A DNA stretch of 19,498 nt from Ovoidimarina sp039190895 (GCA_039190895.1 JBCCXY010000072.1:1-19498); one strand, 5' to 3'; counted from the stretch's first letter, positions 7,631 to 15,763 are shown. Made by a program: numbers and translations. The notes: generated by a model not told the origin, from the sequence alone.

Positions 7631-9804
7631 GCCGTCTCACCTGGGCTTTGGGCCTGGGCGTGACCGTTGTCATGCTTATGCTCTACGTCTTTCCGCCGCG
7701 CGCGCTGCAGCAGCTTTCGGCAGCAGCGCTCGATACCTATCAGCGCGCGGCGCCGCGGCCCTATGACCCCTCGTCGCCGGTCCATGTCGTGGACATTGAC
7801 GAGGCCTCCCTCGACGCGTTGGGCCAGTGGCCCTGGCCGCGGACGTATCTTGCCGAGCTGACCGACCGCCTGTTCGAATTGGGCGCGGTGGCCATCGGCT
7901 TTGACATCCTGTTTGCCGAGCCCGACCGCACCTCGCCCGACTTTGTCGTGGAGAATCTGTCGCGTTTCTCGACGCTCGCCCCCGATATCGCCGAAGCTCT
8001 TGAGACCTATCCTGACCACGACCTTGTCTTCGCAGAAGCGCTTGCCGGGGGGCCGACAGTTCTTGCCGTTGCTGGCGCCCGCGATGGCGTCGCACCGGCC
8101 CCGAAAGCGGGGATTGCCTTTACCGGACGGCGCCCCGATGCGGCACTTTCGAGATACGCCGGTGCGCTGGCGCCCTTGCCAGAGCTGGCCGAGGCGGCCA
8201 CCGGGATTGGCGGGATCAGCCTAGACTCGGGGACCGACGGCATAACGCGTGCGGTGCCGATGGTGGCGCTGTATGATGACGTGATGATGCCGTCCTTCTC
8301 GGCGGAGTTGTTGCGGGTCGCGCAGGGCGCTGGCGGGCACATCCTGCAAACGACCGAGGCGTCGGGGCAGGCCTCAGGCGGGACGGCGCGCCCGGTGGCG
8401 ATGCGCACGGGCGGCGCGACCTTTCCGCTGGACGGCAATGGCCACCTGCGCCTGCACTTCCCCGACGATGTCAGCGCCCGTGTCACATCGGCCTCTATGT
8501 TCCTGACAGAGACCTCGGACGAAGCGTTGCGCGCCCGCGTCGAAGGCCGCATCGTCCTAGTCGGCTCCAGCGCGCAAGCGCTGTTCGACATCCGCGCGAC
8601 CCCCCTGTCGCCGGAAACGCCCGGGGTGCTGCTGCACGCGCAGATCCTTGACCAGATCATCGCCGGAGATTTCCTCGTGCGCCCGGACTGGGCGCCTGGG
8701 TTGGAGTTCGTGATGATCTTTTTCACCGGCATTGCCGTCACTGCGCTGGCGGTGCGGGATCGTCCGATCCTTGGCCTCGCCGCGACCATCGTGGCAGTCG
8801 GAGGCGCGTTCAGCTTCGGCTGGTCAGCCTACGGCGCGCGCGGTCTGCTGTTTGACCCGGTGATGCCCGCACTGACCGCGATAGCCGTTTATCTACCCGC
8901 CACGACGATGAGTGTCTTCGGGAAAGAGCGGGCGCGACGCGCAATCCGCGACCGGTTTGGTTACTTTCTGCCGCGCCAGGTGATCGACCAGATCGCGGGC
9001 AATCCCGATCAGGCGCTGGCGCCGACGGGAGCGAGCCACGACATCACCGTGATGTTCGTGGACATGCGACGATTTTCGACCCTGACCGAGCGCATGGAAC
9101 CCGACGACGTCTTCGAAATGCTGAACCTGTATCTCAGTTCGGCATCCGAAGCGCTGGTTGAATCGGGGGCGACCATAGACAAATACATCGGCGACGCGGT
9201 GATGGCGTTCTGGAACGCCCCCCTCGCCGTGCCCGATCATGCGGCCCGGGCGGCCCGGGCGATCTTTGCGGTGGAAGCGGCGGTTGCCGAGGCGAACGTG
9301 GCGCTGGAAGAGCGCGGGCTGCCGTTGGTCGAGACCCGCATCGGCGTGAACACCGGCCCGGCTTTTGTCGGGCTGATGGGATCGGAAGAACGTTACAACT
9401 ATTCCTGCGTCGGGGACACGGTGACGCTTGCGGCCCGCCTGGAAGAGATGACGCGGCGCTACGGCGTGTCGAACCTTGTGGGCGAAGACACCTCTGCCGC
9501 ACTGCCCGAGGGGCTGGTGGCAGTCCCGATCGACTATGTGCAGGTGCGAGGACGGGACGAGCCAGAGCGGATCTCTACCGTTCTACAAGCGGGTGAATCC
9601 GCCGACGCCCTTTCGGCAGCCGTGTATGCCGTGCGCTCTGCCATGGATTCCGGGGACTGGCCGATTGCGCGCCGGGCCTGCAGCGCGCTGGGCGGGGTTG
9701 CCTGCCCGGGAGTGGACGCAGACCGCCTGTCCCAAGCCCTTTTGCAGCAGGTCATCGAGATGGAGAGCGGTTCTGTCGGACCAAGGATTGCGGCGGCAAA
9801 GTAA
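7624..9804 (+). CDS. CHASE2-domain class III adenylate cyclase
   Basis: A 726-residue membrane protein that probably makes cAMP in the cytoplasm in response to an extracytoplasmic signal. A first helix (~7-23) is followed by the periplasmic CHASE2 sensor (~50-350), with the typical VHVVDIDEASL..GQWPWPR and AIGFDILFAEPD segments. Three more hydrophobic stretches follow (~360-376, 382-400, 411-430). After RFGYFLP comes the cyclase domain (~470-630). Visible catalytic residues are metal Asp480 (MFVDMRRFS), Lys520 (IDKYIGD) for adenine, metal Asp524 and Arg605. The transition-state Asn is replaced by Thr601 in GDTVTLAARLE, and the second base-contact position is Ser594, so activity may be altered. 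Lys520 favours adenylate over guanylate cyclase. ATG 7624 is the only in-frame start of note and has a weak ribosome site. The signal sensed is unknown. Confidence 0.9.
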   Translation: MLGRLTWALGLGVTVVMLMLYVFPPRALQQLSAAALDTYQRAAPRPYDPSSPVHVVDIDEASLDALGQWPWPRTYLAELTDRLFELGAVAIGFDILFAEPDRTSPDFVVENLSRFSTLAPDIAEALETYPDHDLVFAEALAGGPTVLAVAGARDGVAPAPKAGIAFTGRRPDAALSRYAGALAPLPELAEAATGIGGISLDSGTDGITRAVPMVALYDDVMMPSFSAELLRVAQGAGGHILQTTEASGQASGGTARPVAMRTGGATFPLDGNGHLRLHFPDDVSARVTSASMFLTETSDEALRARVEGRIVLVGSSAQALFDIRATPLSPETPGVLLHAQILDQIIAGDFLVRPDWAPGLEFVMIFFTGIAVTALAVRDRPILGLAATIVAVGGAFSFGWSAYGARGLLFDPVMPALTAIAVYLPATTMSVFGKERARRAIRDRFGYFLPRQVIDQIAGNPDQALAPTGASHDITVMFVDMRRFSTLTERMEPDDVFEMLNLYLSSASEALVESGATIDKYIGDAVMAFWNAPLAVPDHAARAARAIFAVEAAVAEANVALEERGLPLVETRIGVNTGPAFVGLMGSEERYNYSCVGDTVTLAARLEEMTRRYGVSNLVGEDTSAALPEGLVAVPIDYVQVRGRDEPERISTVLQAGESADALSAAVYAVRSAMDSGDWPIARRACSALGGVACPGVDADRLSQALLQQVIEMESGSVGPRIAAAK

Positions 9805-9856
9805 CCTCGCCGTGGAGGTCTGGCCCTCGCTCTAGAGGTCAGGGCGACATTGGCCT

Positions 9857-9870
9857 ACCGTGCGCACGGT
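9857..9870. promoter_or_regulatory. 14-bp perfect palindrome upstream of the regulator gene
   Basis: ACCGTGCGCACGGT is its own reverse complement. It lies about 50 bp before the predicted -35 box of the RpiR gene, where an activator could bind. No family of binding protein is suggested by the motif. Confidence 0.35.
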
Positions 9871-9911
9871 TTCGAACGATGGTCCCGACGTCGTCAGCCC
9901 CGCATGAACGT

Positions 9912-9941
9912 TTGACATGATGATATGGCGCGCCATAGATT
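9912..9941 (+). promoter_or_regulatory. Predicted promoter of the RpiR regulator gene
   Basis: A perfect -35 TTGACA (9912-9917) is followed after 18 bp by TAGATT (9936-9941), a partial -10 match. The spacer carries the 14-bp perfect palindrome TATGGCGCGCCATA (9924-9937). The operator at 9939-9960 begins inside the -10, so repressor binding would block transcription. Confidence 0.55.
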
Positions 9942-9960
9942 TGGAATGAATATTCCAAAT
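9939..9960. promoter_or_regulatory. IolR-type operator O1 (autoregulation)
   Basis: A perfect inverted repeat of 9-bp arms ATTTGGAAT and ATTCCAAAT is separated by GAAT. Its core is GGAA-N6-TTCC, which to my recollection is the pattern proposed for the RpiR-type inositol regulator IolR of Sinorhizobium meliloti. It overlaps the predicted -10 and start point of the regulator gene 16 bp downstream, which points to autorepression. A second site precedes the transporter operon (10838-10853). Confidence 0.8.
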
Positions 9961-9976
9961 ACGGACATCGCATCGG

Positions 9977-10810
9977 GTGCCGACACACACACGCACACTG
10001 CCGCAACCGGAAACCGTGGATGAGTTTATGCTCAGGTTGGCGGACATCCGGCATCAGTTCCCGAAGCGGCTGGCGCAGTGCGCTGATTATATTGAGGAAA
10101 ACATAGAGAACATCACGATAGCAACCGTGGCTGAGACGGCGGCGGGTGCCGGAGTCTCGCCTTCGGCGATGATGCGGTTCGCCCAGGCGATGGGGTTCGA
10201 AGGATATTCGGACATGCAGCGCCTGTTCCGGGCGTCGATCAAGCGGGAGTTACCCGACTATTCGACGCGCTTGAAGCACCTGCAGGAGGCAGGCGCGGGC
10301 AGCCCCTCTGCCATGTTGGCGGAGTTCGTGGAGGCTGGCAGGAGATCATTGGAGACGTTGACCAACACCGTCGATCCGCGCACCCTCGATGTCTCGGTTG
10401 AGCAGTTGGCGACTGCGGATTGCATACATATCATGGGTTTGCGCAGGGCTTTTCCTGTCGCGACATACATGTCCTATGCCTTTGAAAAGATGAAGATCCC
10501 CGCAATTCTGCATCAGAATACCGGGGGTCTGGGCTTCGCGAATTCGCTTCGGCCAGACGATGCCGCCATCGCGATTACCTTTGCGCCCTATAGCCCGGAA
10601 ACGCTCGACTTCATTGCGCGGGCAAGTGAAGACGGCCTGCCGACGGCTGTTGTCACGGACAAGCGTGCGGCCTTGCCGAGCGGAGGCAACATCATGCCGA
10701 TCCTGGTGAGCGAAGTGGACTTTGGTGCCTTTCGATCGCTTTCGGCGACCTTGACGATTGCGATCAGTCTTGCGGTCTCGATTGGCACACGCCGCGAGGC
10801 GCTTCGCTAA
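9977..10810 (+). CDS. iolR: RpiR/MurR-family regulator, probable inositol repressor
   Basis: 277 residues from GTG 9977. The N-terminal RpiR helix-turn-helix domain (~residues 15-90) reads ITIATVAETAAGAGVSPSAMMRFAQAMGFEGYSDMQRLF, with the S-x-S/A-x-x-x-RF recognition-helix pattern of the family. The C-terminal SIS domain (~125-265), with CIHIMGLRRAFPVA and DAAIAITFAPYSPET, usually binds a sugar phosphate. Its place directly before a sugar ABC transporter and iolCDB, and the matched palindromes at both promoters, suggest that it represses inositol genes and releases DNA on binding a pathway intermediate. Start choice is uncertain: GTG 10016 and ATG 10028 are in frame, and the ribosome site before 9977 is weak. 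Residues before PETVDEF look unstructured. The symbol is given from context rather than from a diagnostic residue. Confidence 0.82.
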   Translation: MPTHTRTLPQPETVDEFMLRLADIRHQFPKRLAQCADYIEENIENITIATVAETAAGAGVSPSAMMRFAQAMGFEGYSDMQRLFRASIKRELPDYSTRLKHLQEAGAGSPSAMLAEFVEAGRRSLETLTNTVDPRTLDVSVEQLATADCIHIMGLRRAFPVATYMSYAFEKMKIPAILHQNTGGLGFANSLRPDDAAIAITFAPYSPETLDFIARASEDGLPTAVVTDKRAALPSGGNIMPILVSEVDFGAFRSLSATLTIAISLAVSIGTRREALR

Positions 10811-10821
10811 GGCAAAACATG

Positions 10822-10857
10822 TTGACGATTTGGAATTTGGAATGGATATTCCATTTT
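10822..10857 (+). promoter_or_regulatory. Promoter and IolR-type operator O2 of the transporter/iol operon
   Basis: TTGACG (10822-10827), a 17-bp spacer and GATATT (10845-10850) form a good sigma-70 type promoter. The inverted repeat TGGAAT-GGAT-ATTCCA (10838-10853) covers the -10 and again has a GGAA-N6-TTCC core. An additional TTTGGAA half-site lies exactly 7 bp upstream of the left arm's copy (10829 and 10836), in the same orientation. Compared with O1 the outer arm positions are less symmetric, so affinity may differ. Confidence 0.75.
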
Positions 10858-10878
10858 GTCTCGACCGTGAGTCGAGAC
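10858..10878 (+). other. 5' leader hairpin of the sugar-binding protein mRNA
   Basis: GTCTCGAC and GTCGAGAC form a perfect 8-bp stem with loop CGTGA. It begins 7-8 bp after the predicted -10, so the mRNA would start with this hairpin or within a base or two of it. A 5'-terminal stem-loop is known to protect some bacterial transcripts from RNA decay. The ribosome site (10916-10921) lies about 38 nt further on. Confidence 0.6.
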
Positions 10879-10926
10879 CCACAGCGCCCGGAGGAGCGCG
10901 TGGATTATTATTGACGGGAGGAACTC

Positions 10927-11865
10927 ATGAGGAAACTTTTGGCCGCAGCCGCCGTTGCTGCGATCTCTGTCGGTGTGGCGACAACCGCCCACGCCGAGGG
11001 AGAGCGGTACGTTCTTGTAAGCCACGCTCCGGACAGTGACAGCTGGTGGAACACGATCAAGAACGGCATCGCTCTGGCCGGCGAGCAGATGAATGTCGAG
11101 GTCGAGTATCGCAACCCGCCGACCGGCGACCTGGCCGACATGGCGCGCATCATCGAACAGGCGGCGGCCTCTGGTCCGAATGGCATCATCACGACGCTGG
11201 CCGATTACGACGTGCTGTCCGGCCCGATCAAGGCGGCCGTGGATAGCGGCGTTGACGTGATCATCATGAATTCCGGCACGCCAGACCAGGCCCGCGAGGT
11301 TGGGGCGCTGATGTATGTCGGGCAGCCCGAATACGATGCCGGTTTCGCGGCAGGTCAGCGCGCAGCGGCCGATGGCGTGGGCTCGTTCCTGTGCGTGAAC
11401 CACTACATCAACTCGCCCTCATCGACCGAGCGCTGCCAGGGCTTTGCCGACGGTCTGGGTGTTGATCTGGGGAACCAGATGATCGATTCCGGCCAGGATC
11501 CGGCAGAGATCAAGAACAAGGTGCTGGCCTACCTGTCGGCTAATCCGGACACTGATGCTGTTCTGACGCTTGGGCCGACTTCGGCCGACCCGACGATCCT
11601 CGCGCTGGAAGAGAACGGCATGGCGGGCGATATCTACTTTGGGACGTTCGACCTGGGCGACGACATCGTTCAGGGTTTGAAGGATGGCGTGATCAACTGG
11701 GGGATCGACCAGCAGCCCTTCCTCCAAGCCTATCTGCCGGTTGTGGTTCTGACGAACTACCACCGCTACGGCGTCTTGCCCGGCAACAACATCAACTCGG
11801 GCCCCGGCTTCGTGACGGCGGATGGTCTGACCAAGGTTGAGGAATTCGCGGGCGAGTTCCGCTAG
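10927..11865 (+). CDS. Sugar ABC transporter periplasmic binding protein (probable inositol uptake)
   Basis: 312 residues, a usual size for periplasmic binding proteins of the ribose/galactose (Peripla_BP_4, CUT2) group. A clear signal peptide, MRKLLAAAAVAAISVGVATTAHA, is cut before EGERY. The mature protein shows WWNTIKNGI near the N terminus, DYDVLSGPIKAAVDSGVDVIIMNSG, and YVGQPEYDAGFAAGQRA in the typical hinge and ligand region. Further on are TDAVLTLGPTSADPTILAL and INWGIDQQPFLQAYLPVV, also family hallmarks. The start is well fixed by GGGAGG 5 nt before the ATG. It is the first gene of the transporter/iol operon, and inositol as ligand is inferred only from iolCDB downstream. A stem-loop follows the gene and probably lowers expression of the next gene relative to this one. 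Confidence 0.9.
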   Translation: MRKLLAAAAVAAISVGVATTAHAEGERYVLVSHAPDSDSWWNTIKNGIALAGEQMNVEVEYRNPPTGDLADMARIIEQAAASGPNGIITTLADYDVLSGPIKAAVDSGVDVIIMNSGTPDQAREVGALMYVGQPEYDAGFAAGQRAAADGVGSFLCVNHYINSPSSTERCQGFADGLGVDLGNQMIDSGQDPAEIKNKVLAYLSANPDTDAVLTLGPTSADPTILALEENGMAGDIYFGTFDLGDDIVQGLKDGVINWGIDQQPFLQAYLPVVVLTNYHRYGVLPGNNINSGPGFVTADGLTKVEEFAGEFR

Positions 11866-11879
11866 GGTTCCTCCCCCAG

Positions 11880-11901
11880 CTGGGGGGCTTCGGCCCCCTG
11901 G
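11880..11901 (+). other. UUCG-capped stem-loop between binding-protein and permease genes
   Basis: A 9-bp stem (two wobble pairs) closes the very stable loop TTCG at 11889-11892. It lies 14 bp after the binding-protein stop and about 34 bp before the permease start. It has no T-run, so it is more likely a stabiliser of the upstream mRNA or partial terminator. That would give the usual excess of binding protein over membrane parts. Confidence 0.7.
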
Positions 11902-11934
11902 CCGTTCCGGACTGCAACGCAAGAGGTGGGCGTG

Positions 11935-13047
11935 ATGGCGCATAGTCCTGCTGCGGACGAGCGGGTCAAGGATATCTCGTTTCTTCGCAAGGCCCTTATT
12001 CGGCCTGAACTCGGAGGGATTGTCGGCACCATCGCGGTGTTCACGTTCTTCCTTCTGACAGCCTTCGACAGCGGCATGTTCAATGCCCAGGGCATCATGA
12101 ACTGGTCGACGGTGTCGGCGCAGTTCATGATCATCGCCGTGGGTGCCTGCCTGTTGATGATCGCGGGGGAGTTCGACCTCAGCGTCGGCTCCATGATCGG
12201 GTTTGCGGGGATGATGATCGCGATTTTCTCGATCACGCTGGCCTGGCCCGTGTGGGTGGCGATCCTTCTGACATTTGCCATGTGCATCGCCATCGGCGCG
12301 GTGAACGGGATCATCGTGATCCGTACCGGCCTGCCGAGTTTCATCGTCACGCTGGCGTTTCTGTTTATTCTCCGTGGCTTCACAATCTTCTTCCCGCAGA
12401 TCTTTGAGCGGAAGACGATCATTGGCGGCATCAAGGAGGTGGCCGAGGGCGATTGGCTGGCGCCGGTCTTTGGCGGCAAGATCGGTGGTGTGGTGTTCCA
12501 GTGGATGGGCAACGCGGGCATCATCGACGTCTTTGAGCGTGGTACGCGCGCCGGACAGCCCGTGGTGGACGGCATTCCGATGCTGATCGTCTGGGCCATC
12601 GTGCTGGTGATATTCGGCCACATCCTTCTGACCCGGACGCGCTTCGGCAACTGGATCTTCGCGGCTGGCGGTGACGCCGAGGCGGCGCGGAACTCGGGCG
12701 TGCCGGTTAACCGCGTCAAGATCTCGATGTTCATGTTCACCGCGTTCTGCGCCACCGTCTTCGCGACGTGTCAGGTAATGGAGTTCGGCTCTGCCGGGGC
12801 GGATCGCGGCCTGCTGAAAGAGTTCGAGGCGATCATCGCCGTGGTCATCGGCGGGGCGCTTCTGACTGGCGGTTACGGGTCGGTCGTGGGCGCTGCACTG
12901 GGCGCGCTGATCTTTGGGGTGGTGCAGCAGGGGCTGTTCTTTGCTGGGGTCGAAAGCTCGCTGTTCCGGGTGTTCCTCGGCGCCATCCTCTTGGGGGCCG
13001 TGATCCTGAACACCTATATCCGCCGCCTGATCACGGGGGAGCGCTGA
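11935..13047 (+). CDS. Sugar ABC transporter permease (CUT2/BPD_transp_2 type)
   Basis: 370 residues from ATG 11935, with AGAGG about 8 nt upstream; GTG 11926 would add three residues. It is the inner-membrane channel of the uptake system. Roughly ten hydrophobic segments are visible, and GEFDLSVGSMIGFAGMMIA is the conserved permease motif of the ribose/xylose group. GGDAEAARNSGVPVNRVKISMFMFTAFCA is the cytoplasmic loop expected to meet the ATPase. A hydrophilic loop, EVAEGDWLAPVFGGKIGG to ERGTRAGQPVVDGIPM (~residues 170-218), sits between helices and looks longer than in RbsC-like permeases. Its stop is 1 bp before the ATPase start. A single permease gene implies a homodimer. Confidence 0.9.
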   Translation: MAHSPAADERVKDISFLRKALIRPELGGIVGTIAVFTFFLLTAFDSGMFNAQGIMNWSTVSAQFMIIAVGACLLMIAGEFDLSVGSMIGFAGMMIAIFSITLAWPVWVAILLTFAMCIAIGAVNGIIVIRTGLPSFIVTLAFLFILRGFTIFFPQIFERKTIIGGIKEVAEGDWLAPVFGGKIGGVVFQWMGNAGIIDVFERGTRAGQPVVDGIPMLIVWAIVLVIFGHILLTRTRFGNWIFAAGGDAEAARNSGVPVNRVKISMFMFTAFCATVFATCQVMEFGSAGADRGLLKEFEAIIAVVIGGALLTGGYGSVVGAALGALIFGVVQQGLFFAGVESSLFRVFLGAILLGAVILNTYIRRLITGER

Positions 13048-13048
13048 G

Positions 13049-13828
13049 ATGGCTGACCCGATCATCCGTATGACGAACATCGAGAAACACTTTGGATCGG
13101 TCATCGCGCTGGCCGGGGTTTCGGTCGATGTCTTTCCCGGCGAATGCCACTGCCTCTTGGGTGACAATGGCGCGGGGAAGTCGACCTTCATCAAGACCAT
13201 GTCCGGCGTGCACAAGCCGACGGCCGGGGAGATCCTGTTCGAAGGCCGGCCGATGCATTTCGACGACCCGCGCGACGCCATGGAGGCGGGGATTGCCACG
13301 GTGCACCAGCATCTTGCGATGATCCCGCTGATGAGCGTTAGCCGGAACTTCTTCATGGGCAATGAGCCCACGATAAAGCGGCTCGGGATCAACTTCCTCG
13401 ATCACGACAAGGCCGACCGGATCACGATGGAAGAGATGCGCAAGATGGGCATCAACCTCCGTGGCCCCGATCAGGCGGTGGGGACGTTGTCAGGCGGCGA
13501 GCGTCAGACGGTGGCCATCGCCCGGGCCGTGTATTTCGGCGCCAAAGTCCTGATCCTGGACGAGCCGACTTCGGCCCTGGGCGTGCGCCAGACGGCCAAC
13601 GTCCTCGCCACAATCGACAAGGTGCGCAAGCAGGGCATCGGCGTCGTGTTCATCACCCACAACGTGCGCCACGCGCTCGCCGTGGGGGATCGCTTTACGG
13701 TTCTGAACCGGGGTCAGACGCTGGGCACCGCGATGAAGGGCGAGATCGAGCATGATGAGCTGCACGACATGATGGCGGGCGGCGATGAACTGGCCAAGCT
13801 TGTGCCCGACCTTGGCGTGCAGGTCTAA
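13049..13828 (+). CDS. Sugar ABC transporter ATP-binding protein
   Basis: 259 residues with one ABC domain: Walker A GDNGAGKST (38-46), Q-loop Gln87, signature LSGGERQ (147-153), Walker B VLILDE (167-172) and switch His204. It powers sugar import together with the permease and periplasmic binding protein encoded upstream. Many CUT2 systems use a fused double ATPase of about 500 residues (RbsA type). This one is the short, single-domain kind, so two copies must dimerise. Its ATG follows the permease stop by 1 bp, and GGGGGAG near the permease 3' end can serve as ribosome site. It is followed 12 bp later by iolC, which supports co-transcription of uptake and catabolism. Confidence 0.92.
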   Translation: MADPIIRMTNIEKHFGSVIALAGVSVDVFPGECHCLLGDNGAGKSTFIKTMSGVHKPTAGEILFEGRPMHFDDPRDAMEAGIATVHQHLAMIPLMSVSRNFFMGNEPTIKRLGINFLDHDKADRITMEEMRKMGINLRGPDQAVGTLSGGERQTVAIARAVYFGAKVLILDEPTSALGVRQTANVLATIDKVRKQGIGVVFITHNVRHALAVGDRFTVLNRGQTLGTAMKGEIEHDELHDMMAGGDELAKLVPDLGVQV

Positions 13829-13840
13829 CGTTCCGGCCCG

Positions 13841-15763
13841 ATGTCCGATCTGGATCTCATCACCATTGGCCGGTCGTCGGTTGACCTCTATGGCGCGCAG
13901 GTCGGTGGGCGGCTGGAGGACATGCGGTCGTTCGACAAGTATGTCGGTGGCTCGCCTACCAATATCGCCTGCGGGACAGCTAGGCTGGGCTTGAAGTCGG
14001 CTGTCATCACCGGTGTCGGCGAAGAGCATATGGGCCGCTTCGTTCGGGAACAGTTGGAGCGAGAGGGTGTCAACACCGACGGCGTGAAGACCGACCCCGA
14101 GCGTCTGACTGCGCTGGTGCTGCTGGGCATCCGCGATCAGGAGCAGTTCCCGCTGATCTTCTACCGCGAGAATTGCGCGGACATGGGCCTCACCACCGAC
14201 GACATTGACCCGGCGTTCATCCGCCGCGCCCGCGCCGTGGTGGCCACCGGCACGCATCTAAGCCATCCGCAGGTAGAGGCGGCAACCCTAAGGGCGCTCA
14301 CGCTGGCGCGCGATCACGGGCTGCGGACGGCGCTTGATGTCGACTACCGCCCGAACCTGTGGGGCGTTGCCGGGCACGGCGACGGCGAAAGCCGCTTTGT
14401 CGAAAGCGATAAGGTCACCGCCAAGCTGCAATCGACCCTGCATCTGTTCGATCTGATCGTCGGGACAGAAGAGGAATTTCACATCGCGGGGGGCTCCACC
14501 GATACGCTGGAGGCGTTGCGGGCGGTCCGGGCAGTGTCTGACGCGGTGCTGGTGTGCAAGCGCGGGGCGCAGGGCGCGGTCGCGCTCGTGGGTAAGGTTC
14601 CAGCGTCGCTGGATGAGGGTCAGACAGGCCCCGGCTATCCGATTGAGGTGTTCAACGTTCTGGGCGCAGGCGATGGGTTCATGTCGGGTCTGCTCAAGGG
14701 CTGGCTGGATGACGAGGATTGGCCGACGGCGTTGAAATACGCCAATGCGTGCGGGGCGTTCGCGGTCAGCCGGCATGGCTGCACGCCGGCGTATCCAAGC
14801 TGGGCAGAGCTTCAGTATTTCTTCGAGCGGGGGATCAAGCGGCCCGATCTGCGCAATGATGCCGATTTGGAGCAGGTGCATTGGGCGACCAATCGGGCCG
14901 AGGATTGGTCGATCGTGCGGGCCTTTGCCTTTGATCACCGGCTGCAGTTGGAAGAGATGGAGGGCTACACGCCCGAGAAGGCCGGGGCCTTCAAGGCGCT
15001 GTGCCTGGAGGCGGCATTGCAGGTGCAGGGCGGCCAGCCTGGCTATGGCATCCTGTGCGACGGACGGGCCGGTCGCGATGCGCTGTACAAGGCGGCAGGC
15101 ACCGGGCTTTGGATCGGGCGACCGGCGGAGTTGCCGGGCTCGCGCCCCATAGAGTTCGAGGGCGAGCTTGACGCGGATCTTGGGGGGTTCCGCGAGTGGC
15201 CCGCCGAAACCGTGGTCAAGCTGCTGGTGTTCTGCCACCCTGACGACGGCGACGATCTTCGCGCCGAGCAGGAAGCGCGTGTGGTGCGGGTCTTTACAGC
15301 GGCTCGGCGCAATGGGTTGGAGTTTCTGCTGGAGGTCATCCCGTCCAAGGTTGCCCCCGTGGATGACGAAACCACCGCGACGCTGATCCAGCAGTTCTAT
15401 GATGCGGGGGTCTCTCCCGATTGGTGGAAGCTGGAACCCTTCAAGACCGAGGCGGCGTGGCGGAACGCGGTTGAGGCCATTGAGCGCAACGATCCCAACA
15501 CGCGGGGCATTGTGGTGCTTGGCCTGGATGCACCGGAGGAGGCGCTGGCGGAGAGCTTTGCGCTGGCGGCCGCGCAGCCACTGGTCAAAGGGTTTGCCGT
15601 GGGGCGCACCATCTTTGGCGACGCTGCAAGGGCATGGCTGACGGGCGAGATGTCGGATACGGACGCCGTGGCGCAGATGGCGACGCGGTATCGGCGCCTG
15701 TGTGATATTTGGGATGCGGCGCGGTTTGGAAATGCTGTGCCTGTGCAAGAGGAATTCGCCTGA
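13841..15763 (+). CDS. iolC: 5-dehydro-2-deoxygluconokinase fused to DUF2090
   Basis: 640 residues. The first half (~1-335) is a PfkB-family sugar kinase that phosphorylates 5-dehydro-2-deoxy-D-gluconate in myo-inositol breakdown. It has GGSPTNIACGTARLG (36-50), the ALDVDYRPNLW segment (164-174) typical of IolC, and the anion-hole motif NVLGAGDGFMSGL with catalytic Asp278. The second half (~350-635) is the DUF2090 domain, with FAFDHRLQLEEM, GILCDGRAGRDALY and GFAVGRTIFGDAA. It resembles TIM-barrel aldolases and may carry the next step, splitting the phosphorylated product; that activity is inference. Length fits the fused form seen in proteobacteria, whereas the Bacillus kinase is about half as long. 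The ribosome site is weak. The last base of its stop is the first base of the iolD ATG. Confidence 0.93.
   Translation: MSDLDLITIGRSSVDLYGAQVGGRLEDMRSFDKYVGGSPTNIACGTARLGLKSAVITGVGEEHMGRFVREQLEREGVNTDGVKTDPERLTALVLLGIRDQEQFPLIFYRENCADMGLTTDDIDPAFIRRARAVVATGTHLSHPQVEAATLRALTLARDHGLRTALDVDYRPNLWGVAGHGDGESRFVESDKVTAKLQSTLHLFDLIVGTEEEFHIAGGSTDTLEALRAVRAVSDAVLVCKRGAQGAVALVGKVPASLDEGQTGPGYPIEVFNVLGAGDGFMSGLLKGWLDDEDWPTALKYANACGAFAVSRHGCTPAYPSWAELQYFFERGIKRPDLRNDADLEQVHWATNRAEDWSIVRAFAFDHRLQLEEMEGYTPEKAGAFKALCLEAALQVQGGQPGYGILCDGRAGRDALYKAAGTGLWIGRPAELPGSRPIEFEGELDADLGGFREWPAETVVKLLVFCHPDDGDDLRAEQEARVVRVFTAARRNGLEFLLEVIPSKVAPVDDETTATLIQQFYDAGVSPDWWKLEPFKTEAAWRNAVEAIERNDPNTRGIVVLGLDAPEEALAESFALAAAQPLVKGFAVGRTIFGDAARAWLTGEMSDTDAVAQMATRYRRLCDIWDAARFGNAVPVQEEFA

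Noticed and set aside
9823..9845. Possible terminator after the cyclase (GCCCT and AGGGC arms)
   Set aside because: Only 5 bp with a 13-nt loop and no T-run; too weak to call.
11419..13392. 657-codon minus-strand frame across the transporter genes
   Set aside because: It crosses three well-defined plus-strand genes and its translation is charged and without domains, as expected for an antisense shadow in GC-rich DNA.
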